Source: a bacterium
GTDB taxonomy: Bacteria; SZUA-79; Acidulodesulfobacterales; Acidulodesulfobacteraceae
Reading direction: 5' to 3'
DNA length: 61,889 nt
Assembly: GCA_021813525.1 (NCBI GenBank)
Contig: JAKAKK010000085.1
Location: 1-61,889, forward strand
Of the stretch, positions 1-8,436 are shown in pieces (the stretch's first letter is position 1; each line of letters opens with the position of its first letter). The position numbers and the translations under genes are program-made. Below the pieces are notes generated by a model. The model had not been told where the DNA came from. It searched no databases and was given only the letters and a program-made list of their open reading frames with translations.

Positions 1-192
1 ATCGACAAAGATGATATTGCTGAGATATATCATTCTTACGCGCAAGCGTGGTATATAAATAACCTTGCAATTCCGAAAGAAATTAAAAGGGAACTTGTAA
101 AAAAAGAATTTAACGACATAAAAAAAGTCTGTCAAAGCATTGTAAAGCTTGTCGATTCTACACTAAAAAGCAAGAAATTTAACGGAAAATAA
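1..192 (+). CDS. Hypothetical protein, C-terminal part
   Basis: An open frame enters from the left edge of the window and ends at TAA 190-192, giving the last 63 residues of a protein. The visible part is lysine-rich and looks helical, with no motif I recognise. It lies just upstream of small genes leading to an integrase, so it probably belongs to the same integrative element. Function unknown. Confidence 0.6.
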   Translation: MDKDDIAEIYHSYAQAWYINNLAIPKEIKRELVKKEFNDIKKVCQSIVKLVDSTLKSKKFNGK

Positions 193-198
193 CTAACC

Positions 199-219
199 GG
201 CGGGGTTTAACGCCCCGCC
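199..219. other. GC-rich hairpin between element genes
   Basis: A perfect 7-bp stem (GGCGGGG / CCCCGCC) encloses a 7-base loop. It sits between the stop at 192 and the ribosome binding site GAGGAGG at 221-227. No T-run follows, so it may be an intercistronic stabiliser or weak terminator. It stands out in otherwise AT-rich sequence. Confidence 0.5.
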
Positions 220-234
220 AGAGGAGGCTTGAAA

Positions 235-525
235 ATGAGCGAAGAAATGATTGCAGTTAACGCCGAAAGATATAAAAAAATACTAAAAAGATATGAAAAC
301 CTTTACAACCAGAACTTAAGACTTAAAAAAGAAGCGCAGAAGAGAAAAGAAGTTCCGGAAAAATTATTTGAATTGAAAGAAAAAATCAAAACGTTGGAAA
401 AAGAGCTCGACAACGTAAAAAAAGACAACGAACAATATCGTCAAATCTTTGAAAATCTTAAATCAAGCGACGACGATGTAGCATTGCCGGATTTTTCGGA
501 AATAGTAAAACGACTAAAAAAATAA
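235..525 (+). CDS. Small coiled-coil hypothetical protein
   Basis: A protein of 96 residues, almost entirely charged and helical. Heptad-like spacing of Leu/Ile across residues about 10-80 predicts a coiled coil. I chose ATG 235 because GAGGAGG at 221-227 is then 7 bases upstream; the alternative TTG at 229 would leave only one base. The family is not recognised. Its position between element genes suggests an accessory protein of the integrative element. Confidence 0.55.
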   Translation: MSEEMIAVNAERYKKILKRYENLYNQNLRLKKEAQKRKEVPEKLFELKEKIKTLEKELDNVKKDNEQYRQIFENLKSSDDDVALPDFSEIVKRLKK

Positions 526-536
526 AGAAAAAACTT

Positions 537-740
537 ATGAAAAGATTCGTTAAGATAAATGAAGAAACTTGGATTATGTTGGCTTCGATTAGCAAAGTTG
601 AAATAAGAAAAGATGAAAGCGGTTATTATGCAATATTTGTTCAGGATAAAGAAAATCCTGATAATACGATTATATCTAATTACTTTGGGTCTTGTTCCGC
701 ATGCGAACTTTGGCTTGAAACATTGTTAAACAGCGACTAA
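537..740 (+). CDS. Small hypothetical protein
   Basis: A 67-residue protein beginning MKRFVKINEETW, with alternating hydrophobic and charged residues that suggest a small beta-sheet fold and a C-terminal helix carrying two cysteines. It starts 11 bases after the coiled-coil gene and precedes the AlpA-like gene by 24 bases, consistent with one small operon. No strong ribosome binding site is visible. The family is not recognised. Confidence 0.5.
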   Translation: MKRFVKINEETWIMLASISKVEIRKDESGYYAIFVQDKENPDNTIISNYFGSCSACELWLETLLNSD

Positions 741-764
741 AAAAATAATCGGGTTGGAGAAAAA

Positions 765-977
765 ATGAAAAACTTAGTATCTATCGAAAAAATCAGCGAA
801 ATTTTAGACATCAACGTCAAGACGATTTATGACTGGACATCGACGCGGAAAATTCCGCATTATAAACTCGGTCGTCTCGTGAAGTTCGACGTGGACGAGG
901 TCATGGCTTGGCTTCAAAGTTGTGAGGTAAAAGTGTATAATAGGGGAACAGGCGGAAAGTCTCAATTTAGGAGGTGA
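765..977 (+). CDS. AlpA/excisionase-type helix-turn-helix protein
   Basis: A 70-residue DNA-binding protein with a winged-helix/MerR-like helix-turn-helix. Residues about 5-50 read as EKISEILDINVKTIYDW then RKIPHYKLGRLVKFDVDEV, the typical layout of excisionase (Xis)/AlpA-type domains. GGAGAAAA upstream provides a ribosome binding site. It lies 4 bases before the integrase start, a usual partner arrangement in which the small protein controls excision or integrase expression. The fold call is firm; the excisionase role is inferred from context. Confidence 0.75.
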   Translation: MKNLVSIEKISEILDINVKTIYDWTSTRKIPHYKLGRLVKFDVDEVMAWLQSCEVKVYNRGTGGKSQFRR

Positions 978-981
978 ATTT

Positions 982-2040
982 ATGGGACTTTTCAAAAGAA
1001 AAAACAGTCCTTATTATTTTATGAAGTTTCAGGCAAACGGCGTAAGAGTCTATGAATCGACTAAAACAAAAAATCGTAAATTTGCCGAAGAGATTTATTT
1101 AAACCGACGTGCTGAGATTATAGCCGGCATAGAACCGGTTAGAAGATTTGAAAGCGATATAACAACCTTTTTGGAGCTGGCGGATAAGTATCTTGAATGG
1201 TGCGACGGTCGGCAAAAATCTTTTAGTCGTAAAAAGGTAATCGTGAAAATTCTTAATAACTACCTTAAAAACAAACTAATTCAGGACATAAGCATTGAGG
1301 AGCTCGAAATTATACAAAGCGATTATATTAAAAGCGGCCATTCGATTAATTACGTAAATAATATAATCAAGATACTTAAGGCTATGTTTACTAAAGCTTA
1401 CGACTGGGAGCTGATAAGTGAAGACGTCCTGAAGCGGGTCCGGAAAGTGAAACAGCTAAAAGGCGAAAATAAGCGGTTGAGGTATTTATCCGAAGAAGAA
1501 GCGGAAAGGCTTATATCGGCTTGCAGTAAAGAAATAAGGCCTATTATAATAACTGCTTTAAATACCGGAATGAGAAAATCGGAGATCCTGCATTTAACCT
1601 GGGACAGGGTAGATTTAAAGAACCGGATAATCCTTTTAGATAAGACCAAAAACGGCGAGCGTAGAGAGATACCGATAAATCAAACGCTTTATGACGCTTT
1701 ATCGGGCATTACAAGGCATATTAAATGCGATTACGTATTTTACAACCCGGAAACGTTAAAACCGTTCTATGACATTAAAAAGAGCTTTGCTGGGGCTTTA
1801 AAGAAAGCGCATATTATCGACTTTCATTTTCACGACTTAAGGCATACGTTCGCAAGCAGTCTTGTTATGGCAGGCGTCGATTTAGCGACGATACAGAAGC
1901 TCTTAGGACATAAGACGATTAATATGACTTTAAGATACGCTCATTTATCGAACGTCCACTTAAAAGACGCCGTTAATATTTTAGACGAGCGTTGCAATAT
2001 CGTTGCAGTAGATAATAATGAAAAAATCGTTAAATTATAA
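982..2040 (+). CDS. Tyrosine site-specific recombinase (integrase)
   Basis: A 352-residue phage/element-type integrase. It has an N-terminal arm domain, a SAM-like core-binding domain (about 60-150) and a C-terminal catalytic domain. The full tyrosine-recombinase set is visible: R198 (in TGMRKSEIL), H284 and R287 (in HDLRHTF), H310 (in LLGHK) and nucleophile Y319. AGGAGGTG precedes ATG 982. The gene ends 15 bases from the 3' end of tRNA-Arg(TCT), the classic arrangement for an element integrated into a tRNA gene. It appears intact and presumably active. Confidence 0.93.
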   Translation: MGLFKRKNSPYYFMKFQANGVRVYESTKTKNRKFAEEIYLNRRAEIIAGIEPVRRFESDITTFLELADKYLEWCDGRQKSFSRKKVIVKILNNYLKNKLIQDISIEELEIIQSDYIKSGHSINYVNNIIKILKAMFTKAYDWELISEDVLKRVRKVKQLKGENKRLRYLSEEEAERLISACSKEIRPIIITALNTGMRKSEILHLTWDRVDLKNRIILLDKTKNGERREIPINQTLYDALSGITRHIKCDYVFYNPETLKPFYDIKKSFAGALKKAHIIDFHFHDLRHTFASSLVMAGVDLATIQKLLGHKTINMTLRYAHLSNVHLKDAVNILDERCNIVAVDNNEKIVKL

Positions 2041-2055
2041 AAAGCTTGATTTTAA

Positions 2056-2080
2056 TGGTGCGTCCAGCAGGATTCGAACC
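2056..2080. other. Probable attachment site in the tRNA-Arg 3' end
   Basis: Inferred att core. Integrases of this class commonly use the 3' end of a tRNA gene and restore it on insertion. Here the integrase ends at 2040 and the T-arm/acceptor end of tRNA-Arg lies at 2056-2080. The second copy would lie beyond the left edge, so the core length cannot be determined. Confidence 0.35.
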
Positions 2081-2132
2081 TGCGACCCACAGCTTAGAAG
2101 GCTGTTGCTCTATCCAACTGAGCTATGAACGC
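2056..2132 (-). tRNA. tRNA-Arg (anticodon TCT)
   Basis: Read on the minus strand, the sequence folds into a full cloverleaf. The acceptor GCGTTCA pairs with TGGACGC (one G-T pair), the anticodon stem is ACAGC/GCTGT with loop CTTCTAA, and the T arm is GCAGG-TTCGAAT-CCTGC. The 3' CCA is encoded (2056-2058). Anticodon TCT reads AGA, a frequent arginine codon in this AT-rich genome. Its 3' end faces the integrase gene. Confidence 0.96.
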
Positions 2133-2441
2133 ATAGAAGGAAAATATATTCATTTAAATAATATCATTTATACCAATTTCTGTCAAATCGACAGCCTTAT
2201 CGGACAGCCTATTTAGCCGTCGCCGTTTTTTTGCGTCGCCGTTTTCTTAGCCGTCTTCCGCCGATTATTTAATTCTTTAAAAATCCGCAAATCCTCAAAA
2301 TATAAACCGTTAAATATATTTTGTAACATTAATTTAACAAAAATTTAATATAAACGAAACAAAAGCTTCATAATATTTACACATTAAAAAAATATAATTG
2401 AATTATATTAAAAATTAATTTGATTATAAAAACAAAAAATT
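2133..2441. other. Intergenic region with short imperfect repeats
   Basis: About 310 bases without a gene. At 2215-2263 there are imperfect tandem units built on GTCGCCGTTTT. The rest is very AT-rich and probably carries the promoter for the downstream pilus operon, but no convincing -35/-10 pair could be singled out. Confidence 0.4.
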
Positions 2442-4112
2442 ATGAAAAATAAATATTTATTAGTATTGTTTTTTATTGCCGTGCGCCTGTTTTTAAATGC
2501 GGATGCGGTTTTCGGCAATTCGATATATAAAGCTGAAAACAAGAATTTAGATATTTTGCTTAAAAAATACGATATAACTCTTGCAAAGCCGGAAATTATA
2601 CCTGCGAATATTAATAAAAAGAGGGTTAAAAATGGAAGCGGCATCCATAATCGTATATTTAACTATAGACACGGTTATAAAATAGTAAAAAAGCAAACTA
2701 TCCCCGGTTTTCTCAGGCAAAAAGTTTCACTTGCCGGCAGTGGAAGCGTTAAATCCGCGTTAATGCTCCTGTCGCGCGAAACAGGCGTTCCCGTTATTTT
2801 TTACGGAGGTTTTCCTGCTAAATTAAAAAACGAGGCATATTATAAAGACGTTCCTTTATACAAGGTATTAAAAGGGCTGGTAATTTCCAACGGCTTTAAA
2901 TACGCCTATAAAAACGGAATGTTATATATACGTGCGACGGAAGAAAAAACGTTTCATATCCCGGTTTCCGACTTGCTTTCGTCTTTTTCGTCCACGGTCG
3001 GAATAAGCGGTATAAACGGGCAGAACGGCAATAATAATATAAGCAATTCTAATTCCGGCGGAATGCAGGGCGGCCAGAATATCGGGAGCGTCCAGCCAGT
3101 TGCGGCAGGTACGGCAAATTCCTTAAATCCTTCAGGCAATACTAACGGAAGCAGCGCGCTGTCTTCCAGCCCGTCCGGCTCTATTTCCTTGACGCTTTCG
3201 GAATCGGACAGCCTCTACGGAATTATTTCAAAAAATATTAAAGAAATGCTCACGAAAAAAGGAAAATATTTCATTAACCCCAAAGACGGATTAATATGGG
3301 TTAAAGACAGGGTTTCCAACGTAAGCGAAATTTCCGCCTATATAAAAAGAATCGATAAATTTCTTTCAAAACAGGTTTTTTTAAAAGTAGAGGTAATAGA
3401 CGTAAGTTTAAATAAAGGATTTCAAACCGGCATAAACTGGAATCTGCTATTTAACCAGGCTTTTAAATCGAATGCTTTCGGTGCGGATTCGATATCGGTT
3501 GCGGCTCAGCTTGCCTCCGGCAATAATATATCCAATGCGCCGTATATAGGTTTTACCGGTTCGGGAAACAGCAGCGCTATTTTAAATGCGCTTAAAACGC
3601 AGGGGACGGTTAACGTAATATCCCAGCCGAGGCTTGTTTTAATGGACGGACAGACGAGGCTGATTTCATCGGGAACGATAACTCCGTATATTTCTAGCAT
3701 ACAGACTATGGCTTTAAGTTTGTCCCAAACGGAAACTTATCCGGTTATATCGCAGGTTCAGACCGGACTTTCCATATCCTTTACTCCGCATATAAATTTT
3801 AAAAACAATTCGGTATCCGTTACTTTAAGCCTAATCGACAATTCGATAACCGGTTACCAGTCTTTTTCCGTCAGCGGCGACAGTTTCAGCAACCCTGTAA
3901 TAGAGTCGAAAAGTTTTTCCGATACCGTTAACGTAAAATCAGGCTCTACGATACTTGTAGGCGGTATATTGACTACGGATAAAACAAAAAATGCCTATGG
4001 AATTCCTATATTGTCGAAAATTCCGTTGTTAGGGTATTTATTTAACTCTATAAACGATTCGAGCCAGAAGGAAGACCTACTTATTATGCTAACACCTAAA
4101 ATAACTTTGTGA
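2442..4112 (+). CDS. Secretin of a type IV pilus / MSHA-like system
   Basis: Outer-membrane secretin of 556 residues that should form the ring through which the pilus or pseudopilus passes. It has an N-terminal signal peptide (about 1-25) and a small N domain (about 95-165) of secretin/STN type. A low-complexity Ser/Asn/Gly linker (about 188-250) and another N domain (about 250-315) follow. The C-terminal secretin barrel includes the conserved VNVKSGSTILVGGIL and IPLLGYLF segments near the end. The length and layout resemble MshL/PilN-type secretins rather than long PilQ. It is the first gene of a nine-gene operon; no clear ribosome binding site is visible. Confidence 0.9.
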   Translation: MKNKYLLVLFFIAVRLFLNADAVFGNSIYKAENKNLDILLKKYDITLAKPEIIPANINKKRVKNGSGIHNRIFNYRHGYKIVKKQTIPGFLRQKVSLAGSGSVKSALMLLSRETGVPVIFYGGFPAKLKNEAYYKDVPLYKVLKGLVISNGFKYAYKNGMLYIRATEEKTFHIPVSDLLSSFSSTVGISGINGQNGNNNISNSNSGGMQGGQNIGSVQPVAAGTANSLNPSGNTNGSSALSSSPSGSISLTLSESDSLYGIISKNIKEMLTKKGKYFINPKDGLIWVKDRVSNVSEISAYIKRIDKFLSKQVFLKVEVIDVSLNKGFQTGINWNLLFNQAFKSNAFGADSISVAAQLASGNNISNAPYIGFTGSGNSSAILNALKTQGTVNVISQPRLVLMDGQTRLISSGTITPYISSIQTMALSLSQTETYPVISQVQTGLSISFTPHINFKNNSVSVTLSLIDNSITGYQSFSVSGDSFSNPVIESKSFSDTVNVKSGSTILVGGILTTDKTKNAYGIPILSKIPLLGYLFNSINDSSQKEDLLIMLTPKITL

Positions 4113-4132
4113 ACTTTTACGGCGGTTTTTTT

Positions 4133-5812
4133 ATGAAGATAGGCGAATATTTAATATCGAAAGGAAAATTGACGGAAACCCAGCTAAGAGACGCTCTTTT
4201 CGTGCAGTCCATCAGCGAAAAAAGATTAGGCGAAATTTTGATAGAAAGCGGTTATATTGCGGATTCCGATGTAGCCGCTTATCTCGCTTACGATTCAGGC
4301 AGAGAATATTTTAGCGAATTAAACAGTCTTTCTTTGTATATAGATAAGCAGGAAAACGAAGAGCTCGGTTTCGCCTTCCTTTACGATATTCCGGCGGTAG
4401 CTATAAGAAAAGGGAACATTCCTTATATAATTTGCAGTGAAATTACCGCAAATTTTTCCGAAAAAATGGCATTCGACGAAAATTTAAAAAAATTCCAGAT
4501 AGGATTTTCGACAAAAAGAAAAATTTATGAAGCCCTTAACCAAATATTTATAAGCAAAACCGTATTTTCCGAAAAAGAAATTTTAGAAGAAGCGATAGAG
4601 ATCGCTTTATTGAAAGGCTCTCCTAATATAAGAATTAAACGGTCCGAAAATTTTTATATGGTCATAATGGATACGGAAATAAGACAGGAAAACATCAGGA
4701 TCTTAAGTTTAGAGTCCGGCCGGAAAATAATAAATATAATAGCCGGGAATTGCCAGATAACATTGAAAAAAGGTCAAGGGTTGGACGCAAAATTCGTATT
4801 CGTTTCTAATTTTTATAAAGGCGTGCGCGTTAATATAAGAGTCGCATTTTTGCCTATTTCTTCAAAATTAGATAAAGAATCGTCTCTTTTCGAAGCGGTT
4901 TTAAGAATTCACGGGCTTAATAAGGTTTTTGATTTTAAATATATCGGATTTGCGGACGATAAAGTTGAATTATTAAAAAAATCCTATATCCATCCGCACG
5001 GGCTGATTATTTCGACGGGACCTACCGGTTCAGGCAAAACTACGACTTTTTACGCAATGTTAAAACTTTTGTCGCAGAAGAAAAGTTCTGTCATAACTAT
5101 AGAAGACCCCGTAGAAATAGAACTCAGAGAATCCAATATTACCCAGATGAATATATCGGAAGATTTCGGCTATTCCGAAGCCGTCCGCATTATGCTTAGG
5201 AGCGAGCCGGATATTATGATGATAGGCGAAATAAGGGACGAGATAACGGCAAAACATGCATTAATCGCCGCGGAAACAGGGCATCTCGTTCTTACGACGC
5301 TACATACAAATTCTTCGCTCTCGATATTCGGCAGGTTTAAATCTCTTAACGTAGATTTGGTACAGTTGTTTTCCGTTTTAAGGTTCGTAACCGCGCAAAG
5401 GCTTTATAATCCGCTTTGTCCGGATTGCAAAAGAAAAGTTATGCCGGATAAGTTGCCGGCTATGTACAGATATGCTTTAGAGGAAAATTTTAAGTTTACC
5501 GCGTCGATGCCCTCAAAGACTAACTTGCGAGAAGTTTCCGGTTTCGATTCGGTATATATAAGAGGCGAAAAAAATTGCAATAACTGCGGAGGCACGGGAT
5601 ATGCCAAAAGAAAACCGTTAATCGAAATTGCGGAATTCAATGATGCCGTGAAAGAAGAAATATACAGAGATTTGACGGTTCTTTCCAGTCCTCCGTCGTT
5701 AGAAGAAATTTTAACGGGTTTATCTAATTTTGAATCCCTAAAAATTCAATCGTTTAATAAATTGGCTAACGGAGAAATAGACCCGCCGACATATTTTAAT
5801 CTGTCGAAGTAA
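4133..5812 (+). CDS. Pilus assembly / type II secretion ATPase (GspE/PilB/MshE family)
   Basis: Cytoplasmic hexameric ATPase driving pilin polymerisation. The N-terminal MshEN-type domain begins right at MKIGEYLISKGKL. The catalytic domain contains Walker A GPTGSGKTTT (about residue 297), the Asp box TIEDPVE, Walker B MIGEIRDE and the His box TGHLVLTTLHT. Near the C terminus are the zinc-binding pairs CPDC and CNNC. I prefer ATG 4133, where the family homology starts. A GTG at 4109 overlapping the secretin stop is an alternative that would give 567 residues. Translational coupling to the secretin gene is likely. Confidence 0.93.
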   Translation: MKIGEYLISKGKLTETQLRDALFVQSISEKRLGEILIESGYIADSDVAAYLAYDSGREYFSELNSLSLYIDKQENEELGFAFLYDIPAVAIRKGNIPYIICSEITANFSEKMAFDENLKKFQIGFSTKRKIYEALNQIFISKTVFSEKEILEEAIEIALLKGSPNIRIKRSENFYMVIMDTEIRQENIRILSLESGRKIINIIAGNCQITLKKGQGLDAKFVFVSNFYKGVRVNIRVAFLPISSKLDKESSLFEAVLRIHGLNKVFDFKYIGFADDKVELLKKSYIHPHGLIISTGPTGSGKTTTFYAMLKLLSQKKSSVITIEDPVEIELRESNITQMNISEDFGYSEAVRIMLRSEPDIMMIGEIRDEITAKHALIAAETGHLVLTTLHTNSSLSIFGRFKSLNVDLVQLFSVLRFVTAQRLYNPLCPDCKRKVMPDKLPAMYRYALEENFKFTASMPSKTNLREVSGFDSVYIRGEKNCNNCGGTGYAKRKPLIEIAEFNDAVKEEIYRDLTVLSSPPSLEEILTGLSNFESLKIQSFNKLANGEIDPPTYFNLSK

Positions 5813-5825
5813 CGCCATAACTAAA

Positions 5826-7106
5826 ATGGTTAAAAATTATTTAATAAAATTTTATACCCCGGAAGGCGCAGGCCTTATAAAAAATGTTAAGGCGGAGAGC
5901 CTGTCCGAGGCAAAATCGATAATAATGCAGGAAGGCTATATGCCCGCCGTTGCTGTTCCGAACATATTTTTAGATATATTGCGTCCTGTTCGCAACGCAG
6001 GTATGAAAGATAATGAACTTTCCGTTTTTTTTACTGAGTTTTACCAGCTATCTAAATCTACGGGTTCTGTGGTAAAAGCGTTAAGCTATATGAATAAAGA
6101 AAGTAAAAAGCCTTCAGCAGACGGAAAGGGCAAATTATTTTATCCGGTAAAATGGCTTTATTATAATCATAAACGGTCAAAATCAAAAAACCGTCTTAAA
6201 CTTATTAACGACTGCGTTTCCCTGTTGGATAAAGGCGAATCGCTTAAAGAAATTTTTATTTTAAATAATTTTGAAGAAATTGTCATTTCGCTGTTAGATT
6301 TAGCCGATTCAACCGGCGATTATCCGCAGACTTTTTTAAAAATTTCAGAATATTTCGGCACGAAAAATATTTATAGAAAGAGCATAGCGGGAGCGTTAGC
6401 ATATCCGGCTTTTCTGTTTTTTTTGCTCTTTATCGCATTTTCGGTTTTTTTATATTATATAATTCCGACTTTTGCTTCTTTTTTCAGCCAGTTTCCCCAT
6501 ATACCGAAGTCCACGAAAAATATTTTAGGTTTCTTTAGTTATTTAAAAAATATTTTTATATATTGCATAATTTTAGCGGCGGTTATTGCCGCCGCGTTCG
6601 GTTTCGACTTGTTCCGCATTAAAACTAAAGCGTCATCTTTTATGTTAGATATTCCTCAAATCAGAAACATTGTTAATTACGCGTATCTTAACTGGATTTT
6701 TTACCAATTTTCTTTAATGATTTCATCCGGCGTTACGGTCAACGCCGTATTTAATTATTTCAGAAAAAATGCCTCCAAGCCCTATTTTAAAAATAAATTT
6801 GAATTAATTTATTCGGATTTAATGAAGGGAATTACTTTGCATGATTCAATGGCAAACGCAGATTTTTTATCCGAAGATGCCGTCGAATCTATCGGATATG
6901 CGGAAATAGGAGGGTTTTTATCGGAAACGGTCTTAATGCTGTCGCAGGAATTTAAGGAAAAATCAAGCCGGTATATGGATTTGTTTACAAAAGGATTATT
7001 TTTTTTAGCCGTAGCTTCGGTAGTATTTTTTTTGCTTTTAATGTTTTTTTCGTTATTTTTGCCTCTTATTCAGGGAATGGTCGGGTTGCCGGCAAACTAT
7101 CAATAA
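5826..7106 (+). CDS. Inner-membrane platform protein (GspF/PilC/MshG family)
   Basis: A 426-residue polytopic membrane protein that works with the ATPase to extract and assemble pilins. It carries the two repeated T2SF cytoplasmic helical domains (about 60-190 and 265-390). Each is followed by strong hydrophobic segments, near 192-215, 235-260 and 395-420. The C-terminal segment has the Phe/Leu-rich pattern usual for PilC. It starts 13 bases after the ATPase gene, in the order secretin-ATPase-platform protein typical of MSHA and type IVb loci. Confidence 0.9.
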   Translation: MVKNYLIKFYTPEGAGLIKNVKAESLSEAKSIIMQEGYMPAVAVPNIFLDILRPVRNAGMKDNELSVFFTEFYQLSKSTGSVVKALSYMNKESKKPSADGKGKLFYPVKWLYYNHKRSKSKNRLKLINDCVSLLDKGESLKEIFILNNFEEIVISLLDLADSTGDYPQTFLKISEYFGTKNIYRKSIAGALAYPAFLFFLLFIAFSVFLYYIIPTFASFFSQFPHIPKSTKNILGFFSYLKNIFIYCIILAAVIAAAFGFDLFRIKTKASSFMLDIPQIRNIVNYAYLNWIFYQFSLMISSGVTVNAVFNYFRKNASKPYFKNKFELIYSDLMKGITLHDSMANADFLSEDAVESIGYAEIGGFLSETVLMLSQEFKEKSSRYMDLFTKGLFFLAVASVVFFLLLMFFSLFLPLIQGMVGLPANYQ

Positions 7107-7164
7107 ATTAATTAGAATTAAAATAATCAATCAATAACGGATAAAAATTAAGGAGGATTAAGAT

Positions 7165-7743
7165 ATGTTCAGGAAATTAAAAAAGAGCAGCGGGGGTTTT
7201 ACTTTAATGGAAATTATAGTCGCAATGATAGTGGTCGGAATACTGTCCGCCGGAGGGCTGATGGTTTATAACGGGCTGATAGGTTCGTCAAACGTTACCG
7301 CGGCGGTTCAGTCCATTACCAAAATCGAGTCTGCCGTAAATTCTTATATGCAGGTAAACGGCGGAAGCGTTATGCCGCCCCCGGGCGTGTCTCTTCCCTA
7401 TGCTATGCAGGAAGATAACCTTCTTCCCGCTTCGTGGACCGTCAGCGGAAATAACGTAACTCCGCCAAACCCCGGTTTTATAGAGGGTTATTTTATCTCT
7501 ACAAATTCAAATCCCGGACAATACAGGTATATAATAGGGATAAATGCTCCGCAGATGACCAATGCGCAGGCTTTGAATATATGCAATTCGTTAGAAAATT
7601 CTATATCGGGGGTGAGCGCAAGCGGAAATGCGGTTTTTAATATAGGCGGCGGACAGACCTGCTTAAGCGATTTATTTAACGGCAATGCCGCAGGCGCCGA
7701 TAATTCCGCTTTTCAGGGAAATCTAACTTTTACGTTCAATTAA
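7165..7743 (+). CDS. Type IV pilin-like protein (major pilin/pseudopilin candidate)
   Basis: A 192-residue prepilin with a short basic leader and the prepilin-peptidase motif GGFTLMEIIVAM near residues 10-21. Cleavage is expected before the Phe, and Glu is at +5, followed by the hydrophobic N-terminal helix. The globular part has two cysteines (NICNSL, QTCLSD) that could form the C-terminal disulfide loop of type IV pilins. AGGAGG precedes the ATG. It is the best candidate for the main filament subunit. No prepilin peptidase gene is in the window. Confidence 0.88.
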   Translation: MFRKLKKSSGGFTLMEIIVAMIVVGILSAGGLMVYNGLIGSSNVTAAVQSITKIESAVNSYMQVNGGSVMPPPGVSLPYAMQEDNLLPASWTVSGNNVTPPNPGFIEGYFISTNSNPGQYRYIIGINAPQMTNAQALNICNSLENSISGVSASGNAVFNIGGGQTCLSDLFNGNAAGADNSAFQGNLTFTFN

Positions 7744-7776
7744 AAAGTAAAAAATTAAAAGTCGAGCGGAGCTGTT

Positions 7777-8409
7777 ATGAAATATTGCGTCGTTTTAATT
7801 GCAATAATCCTTATTTATGCGTCTATATTATTTCAAAAATTATGCTTTGGTATGAGCGAAGGGCAGATTTGCAATATAGAGGCGCAGAATATAGTAAATA
7901 CGTCAGACCTGGTAATAAAAGCGGAGCATGCATATTTTCGAAATTACGGAACGTTTGCCGGGTTAACGTCCCTTGAGCGGAGCAATCCGGCGTATTTAAG
8001 CCCTATCCCGGTTTACGGTTTTAATAATGAAGGGTGCATAGAGAAAATGTTATTCAAAACGAATGTTAATATATGCGTGAACCTACAGGGCGGCATCCTG
8101 GAAGTTTTTATTCCGGACGATTTTGCTTATTCGGATTTAGCGGTACGGGAGATAAGCAAAGGTATTACCGGGAAAACGGGGCAGATTTCCTATGAAGGCG
8201 GTTTAGCCGATATTTCTTTCAGCCTAAAACGTAATCCGCCTTCTTTCGCATCTAATATGAACGGCTCTTCCCCGGCAGGTTCGACGCTTACAAGTCCGGA
8301 CGCTAACGGCGGAACCGATTATGCGAATACCGAAAATCAAGGCGGTCCCATAAATAGGGCGATAGAGGCGGTTGCCGGTTTTTTTGCGGCCGTACTGAGC
8401 CTTTTTTAA
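7777..8409 (+). CDS. Pilin-like exported protein lacking a prepilin cleavage motif
   Basis: A 210-residue protein with an N-terminal hydrophobic segment (about 3-22) but no GFTLxE motif. Its middle (AEHAYFRNYGTFAGLTSL, then a two-Cys region near residues 88-105) parallels the neighbouring 327-residue pilin, which has AESTYVNNNNNFAAIGSL. It therefore looks like a minor pilin-type globular domain carried on an ordinary signal peptide or membrane anchor. The C terminus again looks hydrophobic. It sits between two prepilin genes in the same operon. The assignment is structural inference; no family is recognised. Confidence 0.6.
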   Translation: MKYCVVLIAIILIYASILFQKLCFGMSEGQICNIEAQNIVNTSDLVIKAEHAYFRNYGTFAGLTSLERSNPAYLSPIPVYGFNNEGCIEKMLFKTNVNICVNLQGGILEVFIPDDFAYSDLAVREISKGITGKTGQISYEGGLADISFSLKRNPPSFASNMNGSSPAGSTLTSPDANGGTDYANTENQGGPINRAIEAVAGFFAAVLSLF

Positions 8410-8436
8410 CTGTATTAAGAAAATTAAGGAGAATTT

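Noticed and set aside
2215-2263. Short GTCGCCGTTTT repeats as a CRISPR or other array
   Set aside because: The units are only about 11-15 bases, imperfect, and have no spacers.
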